Of a stretch of DNA of 25,801 nt, positions 6,923 through 14,348 are shown in pieces (the first letter of the stretch is position 1; the number at the start of each line of letters is the position of its first letter). The stretch lies in the NCBI GenBank assembly GCA_030621105.1, contig JAUXIH010000005.1:1-25801 (forward strand). Reading direction: 5' to 3'. The position numbers and the translations under genes are program-made. The stretch comes from Dehalococcoidia bacterium. GTDB taxonomy: Bacteria > Chloroflexota > Dehalococcoidia > GIF9 > AB-539-J10. The notes beneath the pieces were generated by a model that searched no databases, was not told where the DNA came from, and worked only from the letters and a program-made list of their open reading frames with translations.

Positions 6923-7927
6923 ATGAGTAAAGTAGGTATTCCTAGAGCTCTGCTCTATTATCAATATTACCCTGTGTGGAGGTCGTTTTTCGAACACCTT
7001 GGTGCAGAGGTAGTAACATCACCCCCAACGAACAGAACTATACTAACCGCAGGCATATCCCGAGCAGTTGCCGATACCTGCTTGCCTGTAAAAGTCTTCC
7101 TGGGACATACAATGTCCTTAATCGGCAAGTGCGACTACATTTTCATTCCCAGCATGACCAGCTTCGGCAAGAAGACCTACAACTGCTCCAAAATTATTGG
7201 GCTACCTAACATAACCAGGGCAGTGCTTCCAGAGTGCCCTATCATTCTCGACCCCAATATAGACCTGGAAAAGGGGCGCTGGTATTTTTACCACCAAATA
7301 TACAAATTGGCCAGTCGTTTCACATCCAACTCAGTCAAGATGAAAAAAGCAATAGATGTTGCATGGCAGAAGCAGCTAGCTTACAGAAAAAAAATGTCCG
7401 ATGAGAAAATTACATCCAATCAGGCCCTCTTTGACTTGTATGGAAGCTCTCATAGTGCAAGTTCCCAGAAAAACCCCCAGGGGAACTTAACCATCGCGCT
7501 GCTGGGACATCCCTACATCACCAATGATGAATATCTAAATCACCGCATCATATATCATTTGCAAAATATGGGAGCCAACGTGCTTACCTCGGAAATGGCA
7601 CCACAGACAGCTATAGATGCCGCGGCAACAAGAGCAGTTGGTGAAACCCACTGGGCTTTTGAACCAGATATTATCGGTGCAGGACAATACTACACAGAAA
7701 TGAAAGTCGATGGAATCATTACCCTCTCCGCTTTCGGCTGCGGCCCTGATTCAATGATGATAGTATGGGTAGAGCATCGTGCCAAGGAGACCAAGACCCC
7801 TTTCCTGCCACTCAGCCTGGATGAACACAGCAGCGGAGGCGCTATGCTAACTCGTCTGGAAGCCTTTCTTGATATGATTAAGAGGAAAGGGACAAAACTC
7901 CCAACCCCCACCCCTGCTTATTGCTAG
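6923..7927 (+). CDS. DUF2229 family protein (CoA-dehydratase activase-related)
   Basis: 334 residues. The start SKVGIPRALLYYQYYPVW, then FFEHLGAEVV and VADTCLPVKVFLGH, matches DUF2229, the HgdB-like module found fused to or beside activases of 2-hydroxyacyl-CoA dehydratases and benzoyl-CoA reductases. Conserved-looking cysteines sit at 53 (DTCLP), 88, 105 and 273 (AFGCGPDS), consistent with iron-sulfur cluster ligands. The C-terminal part (IALLGHPYITNDEY, then SLDEHSSGG and TRLEAFLDM) is the second Rossmann-like lobe. It is cytoplasmic with no signal peptide. It is the first gene of the plus-strand run, paired with a paralogue 22 bp downstream and an activase further on. The substrate or electron acceptor cannot be told from sequence. 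Confidence 0.8.
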   Translation: MSKVGIPRALLYYQYYPVWRSFFEHLGAEVVTSPPTNRTILTAGISRAVADTCLPVKVFLGHTMSLIGKCDYIFIPSMTSFGKKTYNCSKIIGLPNITRAVLPECPIILDPNIDLEKGRWYFYHQIYKLASRFTSNSVKMKKAIDVAWQKQLAYRKKMSDEKITSNQALFDLYGSSHSASSQKNPQGNLTIALLGHPYITNDEYLNHRIIYHLQNMGANVLTSEMAPQTAIDAAATRAVGETHWAFEPDIIGAGQYYTEMKVDGIITLSAFGCGPDSMMIVWVEHRAKETKTPFLPLSLDEHSSGGAMLTRLEAFLDMIKRKGTKLPTPTPAYC

Positions 7928-7949
7928 ATGCAAAAAGAGAGTAAATAGT

Positions 7950-9056
7950 ATGAAATTAGGGATACCCCATTTCGGCAACGTTTCTGTATCCATAAAGGCA
8001 ATAGCTCAACAGCTAGGAGCCACGGACTCCCTGATAATACCTCCACCTATGACACAAAAAACACTGAACCTGGGAGTAAAATACTCTCCTTATGAGGCCT
8101 GTTTACCATACAAACTTACTCTGGGAAGCCTAATTGAAACATGTGAGCTTGGAGCAAATACATTAGCTCAGGCCAGGGGAAGTGGTATTTGTCGATTGGG
8201 CTATTATGCTAAAAACCAAGAACAGATATTGAGAGATTTGGGCTATAGTGCTAAATTTCTCACCATAGATATATCGCACAATAAGCTAATCAGTGTCCTG
8301 CGACTGATAAAGAATTTGGCCAATGATGCCTCGTGGTATGAAATTTCATCCGCATTTTTCTTTGGAATAAGCAAACTATTTGCCCTAGACAAGATAGAGA
8401 AGGTAGTTCAAGAAATCCGAGCCGTCGAGTTAGAAAAAGGCACAGCTAACAAAATTTATCACGAAGCCATTCGAAATATTGATGAGGCAACAAAGCGTAA
8501 AGAGGTAAAGGACATAACCAAAGAATACATCGAGAGACTCAACCACGTCGAAAAAAACAATAAAGCCCATCCCCTAAAGGTGGGGATCGTGGGCGAAATT
8601 TATGTGGTTATTGAACCATTCGCTAATATGGATATCGAGGAGGAACTGGGTAAACTGGGGGTCGAGGTAGAACGAACGATGACTCTTTCCCGATGGGTCA
8701 AATATAGTTTATTCTTGAATTATCTCGGGGCGGATGAATGGAGGAAAGTCCACCATCTGGCCAAACCCTACATCGACCATGATGTTGGTGGCGATGGTTG
8801 GGAATCAGTAGGCGAAAAAATCCTCTTTGCCCACAAAGGTTTTGATGGAATAGTTCACCTGGCCCCCTTTACCTGTATGCCTGAAATAGTAGCACAAAAT
8901 GTTATGCCCTCTACACGTGAGGATATACCCGTGCTCGCAGTCATCTGCGATGAGCAACAGGGGAAACAAGGATTATTAACCAGACTGGAAGCTTTTGTAG
9001 ACTTGCTGGAATTTCGCAGGAGAAAAAATGGGAGAAGAATATACAACACTAGGTAA
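7950..9056 (+). CDS. Second DUF2229-like protein (CoA-dehydratase activase-related)
   Basis: 368 residues, a diverged paralogue of the preceding protein. It begins MKLGIPHFGNVSVSIKAIAQ and has EACLPYKLTLGSL with Cys51 aligned to DTCLPVK of its neighbour, Cys65 and Cys81 (SGICRLGYY), a helical middle (about 125-210), VGIVGEIYVVIEPFANM, and PFTCMPE (Cys309) before TRLEAFVDLL, mirroring the neighbour's C-terminus. The two proteins probably form a heterodimer like the two dehydratase subunits, each offering cluster cysteines; that is inference. The small membrane protein starts 29 bases inside its 3' end. Confidence 0.78.
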   Translation: MKLGIPHFGNVSVSIKAIAQQLGATDSLIIPPPMTQKTLNLGVKYSPYEACLPYKLTLGSLIETCELGANTLAQARGSGICRLGYYAKNQEQILRDLGYSAKFLTIDISHNKLISVLRLIKNLANDASWYEISSAFFFGISKLFALDKIEKVVQEIRAVELEKGTANKIYHEAIRNIDEATKRKEVKDITKEYIERLNHVEKNNKAHPLKVGIVGEIYVVIEPFANMDIEEELGKLGVEVERTMTLSRWVKYSLFLNYLGADEWRKVHHLAKPYIDHDVGGDGWESVGEKILFAHKGFDGIVHLAPFTCMPEIVAQNVMPSTREDIPVLAVICDEQQGKQGLLTRLEAFVDLLEFRRRKNGRRIYNTR

Positions 9057-9237
9057 ACTTATCAATAGCAGGCTCCTGCTGATATTCTTCATATTTATGG
9101 TTATCAGTGCGATAATGTTTCATCCTCTCTGGGCTCGACAAGCAAGGAAGTCATTGGAACTACAAGAAAGTATTAAAAATGCTAACAAGGGCAGGATCAA
9201 GAGCTTTGGAGGGACATCCATGGAAAGGATGGAATAG
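9028..9237 (+). CDS. Small single-span membrane protein, unknown
   Basis: 69 residues: short N-terminus, one transmembrane helix at about 14-34 (RLLLIFFIFMVISAIMF), then a basic, helical cytoplasmic or external tail (RQARKSLELQESIKNANKG). CAGGAG lies five bases before its ATG, and it overlaps the preceding gene by 29 bp and precedes the activase by 11 bp, so it is translated as part of the same unit. I do not recognise the family. Its place between the DUF2229 pair and the activase suggests a membrane tether or regulator for that complex, which is inference only. Confidence 0.6.
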   Translation: MGEEYTTLGKLINSRLLLIFFIFMVISAIMFHPLWARQARKSLELQESIKNANKGRIKSFGGTSMERME

Positions 9238-9248
9238 GAGAATACGCG

Positions 9249-10214
9249 ATGAAAACTTACCTTGGTGTTGATGTTGGCTCAGTTACCACTAAGCTAGTTT
9301 TGATTAATGAAAACTACGACTTGGTGGCATCGATCTACTCCAGGACTCAAGGTAACCCCGTGGATATGATAAAAAAAGGACTGCAAGAAATACGAAACCA
9401 GATGCCCCAAGAGGCACAGATCGCAGGAGTTGCTACCACTGGCAGTGGCAGACAACTCGCTGGTGTCATGCTCAGAGCAGATCTGGTGAAGAATGAAATA
9501 ACAGCCCACGCTGTGGCGGCAATGCATTACGTTCCTGATGTTCAAACTATTTTCGAAATCGGAGGGCAGGATAGCAAGATAATAATTGTTCGTGATGGTA
9601 TAGTCGTTGACTTCGGCATGAACTCGGTATGTGCAGCAGGAACTGGTAGCTTCCTCGATCATCAGGCAGAGCGACTCAACATAAGGATTGAGGACTTTGG
9701 CAGCCATGCCATGAGAAGCCAGAATCCAGCACGAATTGCCGGGCGCTGCACAGTGTTTGCTGAATCTGACATGATACACAAACAGCAGATGGGTTACCCT
9801 ACCGACGATATCGTCTACGGATTAAGTCAATCACTGGTACGCAACTATCTTAACAATGTCGCTCTAGGAAAAGCGATACTGCCAAAGATGGTATTCCAAG
9901 GTGGCGTAGCCTTCAATCAAGGAATAATCAAGGCATTTAATGAAACCTTCCACACAGAAGTATTCGTGCCTCCTCATAACGAGTTGATGGGTGCTATCGG
10001 AGCAGCTATGTTAGTACACGAGGAAATGCGCGATGATCATAGAAAAAGTAGCTTTGCTGGTTTCGGCATCAGCAATACGGAATACAAAATATCATCCTTC
10101 ATCTGTAAAGCCTGCCCTAACCTGTGTGAAATATCGCAAATTGCCATGGATGGTAAAGTCCTAGCGAGATGGGGAGCTCGCTGTGACATGTGGGACAGGA
10201 TAGACAAAAAATGA
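9249..10214 (+). CDS. CoA-dehydratase activase (BadF/BadG/BcrA/HgdC family)
   Basis: 321 residues of the ASKHA ATPase fold. GVDVGSVTTKLVL is the phosphate-1 loop, IFEIGGQDSK the phosphate-2 region, and FGMNSVCAAGTGSFLD with Cys128 plus GRCTVFAESD with Cys167 supply the two cysteines per monomer that bridge a [4Fe-4S] cluster across the homodimer. Such activases use ATP hydrolysis to push an electron to very low potential for a partner protein. A C-terminal extension after about 275 carries C-x2-C-x3-C (286, 289, 293) and Cys312, which could hold a second cluster. AGGAG precedes the ATG by eight bases. The DUF2229 proteins upstream are the likely partners. The gene overlaps the trxB remnant by ATGA. 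Confidence 0.92.
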   Translation: MKTYLGVDVGSVTTKLVLINENYDLVASIYSRTQGNPVDMIKKGLQEIRNQMPQEAQIAGVATTGSGRQLAGVMLRADLVKNEITAHAVAAMHYVPDVQTIFEIGGQDSKIIIVRDGIVVDFGMNSVCAAGTGSFLDHQAERLNIRIEDFGSHAMRSQNPARIAGRCTVFAESDMIHKQQMGYPTDDIVYGLSQSLVRNYLNNVALGKAILPKMVFQGGVAFNQGIIKAFNETFHTEVFVPPHNELMGAIGAAMLVHEEMRDDHRKSSFAGFGISNTEYKISSFICKACPNLCEISQIAMDGKVLARWGARCDMWDRIDKK

Positions 10215-10473
10215 AGGCACCACACGAAATAGCCATCAAGGTATTAGACACATTTATCTCCTCCGGATTATACCCAAGACTGCTTCCCTAAACGGGGCTT
10301 TACCTCCAAATGATGAGAGGTGCATAATAAACAATGAGCGAATGGAAACAGAGCTACCAGGGATATTGGCTGCTGGAGATTCCCGTTCCAATGCAACCAT
10401 GCAGACAGTACTCATAGCAGAGGGTAGTGCTACCACTGTCTCAGGCACTGAGAGGTTATTGAATCTATCATGA
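10211..10473 (+). pseudogene. trxB: Thioredoxin reductase C-terminal remnant
   Basis: Only the last quarter of a TrxB-type flavoprotein is left. From ATG 10211 one frame reads up to ...FISSGLYPRLLP then TAA near 10290. Shifting frame at about 10275 gives KTASLNGALPPNDERCIINN, ERMETELPGILAAGDSRSNA and a final stretch to TGA 10473. NERMET-PGI-AAGD is the hallmark C-terminal FAD-binding segment of thioredoxin reductases (normally NERMETSVPGIFAAGDVR). The N-terminal FAD domain, NADPH domain and redox CxxC are absent. The ATGA overlap with the activase stop (10211-10214) and ATGA overlap with rplI (10470-10473) show it decayed in place inside the operon. Confidence 0.8.
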
Positions 10474-10922
10474 AGGTTATCTTCCTGAAAGATGTTCCTG
10501 GAGAAGGACAAATAGGAGAGATAAAGAAGGTAAGCAAAGGCTATGCCGGAAATTACCTCTTGCCTATGGGGCTAGCCGCAGTGGCTACACCAGCGAAAAT
10601 AAGGCAGGCGCAGTTAATATTAGAGAGGGAAAAACAACAAGAGCTAGTCAACCGTGAGAAGATTGCTGAGCTAGCTCAGCAACTTGAAGGAAGGGAAATT
10701 CACCTGCGGGCTCGCACTGAAACAGGGAAACGTCTCTTCGGTTCCATTACCGCTGCCGATATCGCCACGGAATTAAGCCAAACAATAGGAACCCCCATCA
10801 ATAAGAAAAGTGTGATTATAGACAAACCACTGAGAGAAATAGGTAGCTATAACATCGGTATCAAATTAGGCAAAAACCTTGAGCCTCGTATCACAGTAAT
10901 CGTCGAGCAACAAGAAATATAA
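10470..10922 (+). CDS. rplI: 50S ribosomal protein L9
   Basis: 150 residues, normal length. The N-terminal RNA-binding domain has the signature MKVIFLKDVPGEGQIGEIKK and VSKGYAGNYLLP; a long connecting helix (about 41-75) leads to the C-terminal domain with GKRLFGSITAADIA and a closing beta strand RITVIVEQQE. L9 binds 23S rRNA near the L1 stalk base. The gene starts within the trxB-remnant stop (ATGA) and is followed four bases later by dnaB, the common rplI-dnaB pairing. Confidence 0.97.
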   Translation: MKVIFLKDVPGEGQIGEIKKVSKGYAGNYLLPMGLAAVATPAKIRQAQLILEREKQQELVNREKIAELAQQLEGREIHLRARTETGKRLFGSITAADIATELSQTIGTPINKKSVIIDKPLREIGSYNIGIKLGKNLEPRITVIVEQQEI

Positions 10923-10926
10923 GATT

Positions 10927-12306
10927 ATGCAAGAGAAATTACCCCCTCATGATGTCGATGCAGAGGAAGCTGTACTCGGATCCTTGCTTATCGACCCCGA
11001 AGCTATCTTCAAAGTCGCCATATTCCTCAAGAAAGAAGACTTCTTCGTAGATATAAATCAATGGGTCTATCAAGCCTGTCTGTCCCTATATCAACGTCCA
11101 CAGAGAGAGGCAATAAATCAGATCACTGTGGCTCATGAATTAATGCAAAAAGGCCTTCTGGAGCAGGCTGGCGGAGCTGCCTATCTATCCCACCTAATCT
11201 CAATAGTGCCAACATCATTACACATTGAGCACTATGCTGAGATAGTATCGCGGATGGCGACAATGCGCAGGTTGATTGATGCAGCCGGAGAAATCGCTAC
11301 CATTGGCTACAATGCTGACTCAGATATTGATGGCAATCTCAACAAGGCTGAGGATATACTTTTCAAAGTAAAAACTCGACGTGGCACCCAGGACTTTGTA
11401 ACAATTCGTGAGGCATTAGGACAATACTTCGACAATGCCAGTCGGGAAACCGCGCTGCAGGCAGGAGAAATACCCAATATCCTGACTGGATTTACTGCTC
11501 TAGATGATTTCCTGGGAGGGCTGCAGAGGTCTGATCTGATCGTATTAGCTGCCAGACCCAGCGTCGGGAAAACAAGTCTGGCGCTGAACATTGCCAGAAA
11601 TGCTGCCATTAATCAGCAGGCGTGCGTCACATTATTCAGTCTGGAAATGTCCCGGGAATCAGTAGCGCAACGCTGCCTCGCCAGTGAATCCGAGGTAGAC
11701 CTCAAAAAAATTCGTTCCAGAGATTTCAATGGACAAGACGAAGTAAAAATAGTGAAAGCCAGCGGAATTCTATCGGAGGCACCAATATATATTGATGATT
11801 CTCCCCAGATGCGCATAATGGATATCAGGAGCAAGGCACGCCGGCTCTGGCTGGAGCATGGAATCAATTTAATCATCATCGATTACCTGCAATTGGTCCA
11901 AGGCGAGGATAAGAAACAAAATCGAGTTCAGACAATCACCGAGATAACAGGCTCATTAAAAATGTTAGCCAGAGAACTAAACGTGCCTGTGTTAGTCATG
12001 TCCCAACTCAATAGAGCAGTGGAGGGACGAACTTCTCACATCCCCCAACTTTCAGACCTGCGCGAAAGTGGTAGCATAGAGCAAGATGCTGACGTAGTCC
12101 TGTTCATTAACAGGGATGAAATGAATTACAAGCCGGATGAGTGGAGCCGTTTACACGATATAGACATGGAGCCATATCCCCAAGGCATCGGCGATGTCAT
12201 TATATCCAAGCATAGAAACGGCCCTTTGGGACAAGTTAAGCTCAGATTTCTGGGCAAAATTACCAAATTTGATAACCTGAAGGCCCAACCAATCTCTGTA
12301 TCTTAA
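10927..12306 (+). CDS. dnaB: Replicative DNA helicase DnaB
   Basis: 459 residues, normal length, no intein. The N-terminal collar domain begins PPHDVDAEEAVLGSLLIDP. The RecA-like helicase domain has Walker A ARPSVGKTS (about 209-217), the DnaB motif FSLEMSRESVAQR, Walker B IIIDYLQLVQG, and motif H4 SQLNRAVEGR followed by LSDLRESGSIEQDADVV. It unwinds DNA ahead of the replisome as a hexamer. Directly downstream lie a DnaD-like and a DnaC-like gene, so helicase and loader are produced together. Confidence 0.97.
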   Translation: MQEKLPPHDVDAEEAVLGSLLIDPEAIFKVAIFLKKEDFFVDINQWVYQACLSLYQRPQREAINQITVAHELMQKGLLEQAGGAAYLSHLISIVPTSLHIEHYAEIVSRMATMRRLIDAAGEIATIGYNADSDIDGNLNKAEDILFKVKTRRGTQDFVTIREALGQYFDNASRETALQAGEIPNILTGFTALDDFLGGLQRSDLIVLAARPSVGKTSLALNIARNAAINQQACVTLFSLEMSRESVAQRCLASESEVDLKKIRSRDFNGQDEVKIVKASGILSEAPIYIDDSPQMRIMDIRSKARRLWLEHGINLIIIDYLQLVQGEDKKQNRVQTITEITGSLKMLARELNVPVLVMSQLNRAVEGRTSHIPQLSDLRESGSIEQDADVVLFINRDEMNYKPDEWSRLHDIDMEPYPQGIGDVIISKHRNGPLGQVKLRFLGKITKFDNLKAQPISVS

Positions 12307-12317
12307 AGGATAATAAT

Positions 12318-12980
12318 ATGACAGAGACAGCAAGTATTGACTTCTTCTCGTTACCTTCATCATTTTGTATCAACGTGCTACTGCAAACTCACGATATTGC
12401 CCAGATCAAAGCAACACTACTTATTTTCTATCTACTGCACTCTAAGAAAAAGATGCCTGCCTACATTACATACCAAGAACTTGCCTCCCAAGCCAGTTCC
12501 ATTGCTGAGTTAGATGAGGAAACACTCAAACAAGCCTTGAAACTTGCAGTCAAACACGAGGCCATATTTCCTGCCACGCTCAACTCAAGAGGAAAGATTC
12601 AGCACATCTACGTCAACAACATCGACAGGAATGAAATCGAGCAGATCCTGAAAGGCAAAGCACACTTCAGACAGCTCAATCAGGAAAGAAAGAAAACCAC
12701 CCCCAATATATTTACTTTATACGAGCAGAACATCGGTATAATAACACCAATGATAGCGGAAGAACTCAAGGAGTCGGAGAAGCGATACTCACCCCAGTGG
12801 ATAGAACAAGCCTTCAAAGAGGCAGTAGTGGCAAACAAGCGTAGTTGGAGATACATCGCCCGAATTTTGGAAATATGGGCTAGCCAGGGCAAAAAAAATG
12901 GAACACATTGGCAAAACACTAAAAAGGGTAACTCAGACAAATACATCTCGGGCAAATATGGACATCTCGTCAAAAGATAG
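12318..12980 (+). CDS. DnaD-domain replication initiation protein
   Basis: 220 residues. The N-terminal half (about 5-110) is a winged-helix-like region (KATLLIFYLLHSKKK, TYQELASQA, ALKLAVKHEAIF). The C-terminal half carries the DnaD/DnaB_2 domain: NIFTLYEQNIGIITPMIAEE, then WIEQAFKEAVVANKRSWRYI and ARILEIWASQG, the family's YxxxIL-type signature. In Firmicutes DnaD brings the helicase loader to the origin. The position between dnaB and the dnaC-like gene supports the same role. It starts 12 bp after dnaB, and its 3' end overlaps the next gene. Confidence 0.85.
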   Translation: MTETASIDFFSLPSSFCINVLLQTHDIAQIKATLLIFYLLHSKKKMPAYITYQELASQASSIAELDEETLKQALKLAVKHEAIFPATLNSRGKIQHIYVNNIDRNEIEQILKGKAHFRQLNQERKKTTPNIFTLYEQNIGIITPMIAEELKESEKRYSPQWIEQAFKEAVVANKRSWRYIARILEIWASQGKKNGTHWQNTKKGNSDKYISGKYGHLVKR

Positions 12981-14268
12981 TCACACCACAAAAACAATAT
13001 GTCCTATTTGCAATGGAGCGCGTTTTGTTCACCCATTGTTGGCCTCAGGAAAGCCCGATTACAATCGAATAGTGCCCTGTCAATGTATCCAAGATGAAAT
13101 ACTACAGGAAAAATCGCAATATCTGGAGCAGTACAGCAATCTGGGAGCCCTATCCCACCTCACTTTCGATACCTTATCACCACAGGGAAAAACAAAGGAC
13201 ATAATCACACAGGGGGAGTTTGCTCAAGCATACAAGGCTGCTAAATCCTTCGCCGATCATCCTGAGGGCTGGTTGATATTGCTTGGACCCAGCGGTTGTG
13301 GTAAAACCCACCTGGCCTGCGCCACCGCTAACCAGCGCCTGGCATTAGGCCAAGCAGTATTTTATATCTCGGCAGCTGATTTACTGGACCACATGCGCTC
13401 AGCATTTAGTCCAACAAGTAATGCAAGTTACGATGAGATATTCGAGAAAGTAAAAAATGCCCCCCTGCTAATACTCGATGATCTCACTACGCAGAGCACA
13501 ACCCCCTGGGCAAAGGAGAAACTAGAGCAACTACTCAGCTACCGCTTCGATGCCAAACTAGCAACCGTGATTACCAGCGATGTGGCACTGGAAAAAATGG
13601 ATGAGCGCTTGCGCCGACATATCACAGACAGCAATTTCTGTCAGGCATACAGGTTGGAGCAAGAACCCTCTTTGGTTAAATTAGACAACTTACAATTAAA
13701 ACTATTGAAGCAGATGACATTCGACAACTTCGATCACAAGAGGCTAGAACTCCCCCCAGAGCAAAGACAGAATTTACGTCAAGCTTTTCATCTGGCGGAA
13801 GAATTTTCTCACTCTCCAGAGGGCTGGTTGATATTTCAAGGTGTAAATGGCTGTGGAAAAACACATCTGGCCGCAGCTATCGGCAACTATCAGCTAACAC
13901 AGGGCAAACCTGTTTTCTTTATTGTCGTACCTGACCTACTAGATTACCTTCGCTCTACTTTCAGTCCACAGAGCAACATATCCTACGACGAGTCCTTTGA
14001 AAACATTAAAAAGATCCCGTTATTGATACTGGACGACTTTGGGGAACAAGCTGCTACCCCCTGGGCCCAAGAAAAGCTTTACCAGCTAATTAACTATCGT
14101 TATAATGCCAAGGCCCCTACCGTAATTACCACATGCCTCTCTCTGGATGAAATTGAATCTCGCATCAGTTCACGCATGGTAGATCCTCAATTAAGCCTGG
14201 TATTTAACATTATGGCTCCTGATTATCGTGGCAACATAAAACCATCCAAGAGATCCACACGTTATTGA
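12898..14268 (+). CDS. DnaC/DnaI-like helicase loader with two tandem AAA+ modules
   Basis: 456 residues, nearly twice a normal DnaC/DnaI (about 245-310). A zinc-binding N-terminus CPIC...PCQC (about 35-63) is followed by AAA+ module 1: LTFDTLSP, GWLILLGPSGCGKTH (Walker A 130-137), LLILDD (Walker B Asp194-195), VITSD sensor 1, box VII-like DERLRRHI. Module 2 repeats this: MTFDNFDH, GWLIFQGVNGCGKTH (315-322), LLILDDFG (Asp379-380), VITTC, SRISSRM. In module 1 the second box VII arginine is a histidine and the usual Gly after Walker B (DDFG) is lost, while module 2 is canonical. It should load DnaB. The start is uncertain: ATG 12898 overlaps the DnaD gene by 83 bp; ATG 12958 overlaps it by 23 bp and keeps every domain. 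Confidence 0.88.
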   Translation: MEHIGKTLKRVTQTNTSRANMDISSKDSHTTKTICPICNGARFVHPLLASGKPDYNRIVPCQCIQDEILQEKSQYLEQYSNLGALSHLTFDTLSPQGKTKDIITQGEFAQAYKAAKSFADHPEGWLILLGPSGCGKTHLACATANQRLALGQAVFYISAADLLDHMRSAFSPTSNASYDEIFEKVKNAPLLILDDLTTQSTTPWAKEKLEQLLSYRFDAKLATVITSDVALEKMDERLRRHITDSNFCQAYRLEQEPSLVKLDNLQLKLLKQMTFDNFDHKRLELPPEQRQNLRQAFHLAEEFSHSPEGWLIFQGVNGCGKTHLAAAIGNYQLTQGKPVFFIVVPDLLDYLRSTFSPQSNISYDESFENIKKIPLLILDDFGEQAATPWAQEKLYQLINYRYNAKAPTVITTCLSLDEIESRISSRMVDPQLSLVFNIMAPDYRGNIKPSKRSTRY

Positions 14269-14348
14269 TTGCTGTAACAGAAAGGGGCTCTCGCCTATTC
14301 ACTTCTCAATAAGCGGAATAACCAGGCATAGCCAAAAGGATTTTCTGC

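Noticed and set aside
9294..9779. Minus-strand open frame opposite the activase
   Set aside because: The plus strand carries the conserved activase motifs over the whole span; the antisense product has no recognisable features.
10254..10511. Minus-strand open frame across the trxB remnant
   Set aside because: The plus strand gives clear TrxB and L9 sequence over the same bases, which explains the region better.
14269..14348. Bidirectional terminator between the DnaC-like and lipoprotein genes
   Set aside because: The only pairing (AGGCA/TGCCT) has a 17-nt loop and no T-run, too weak to call.
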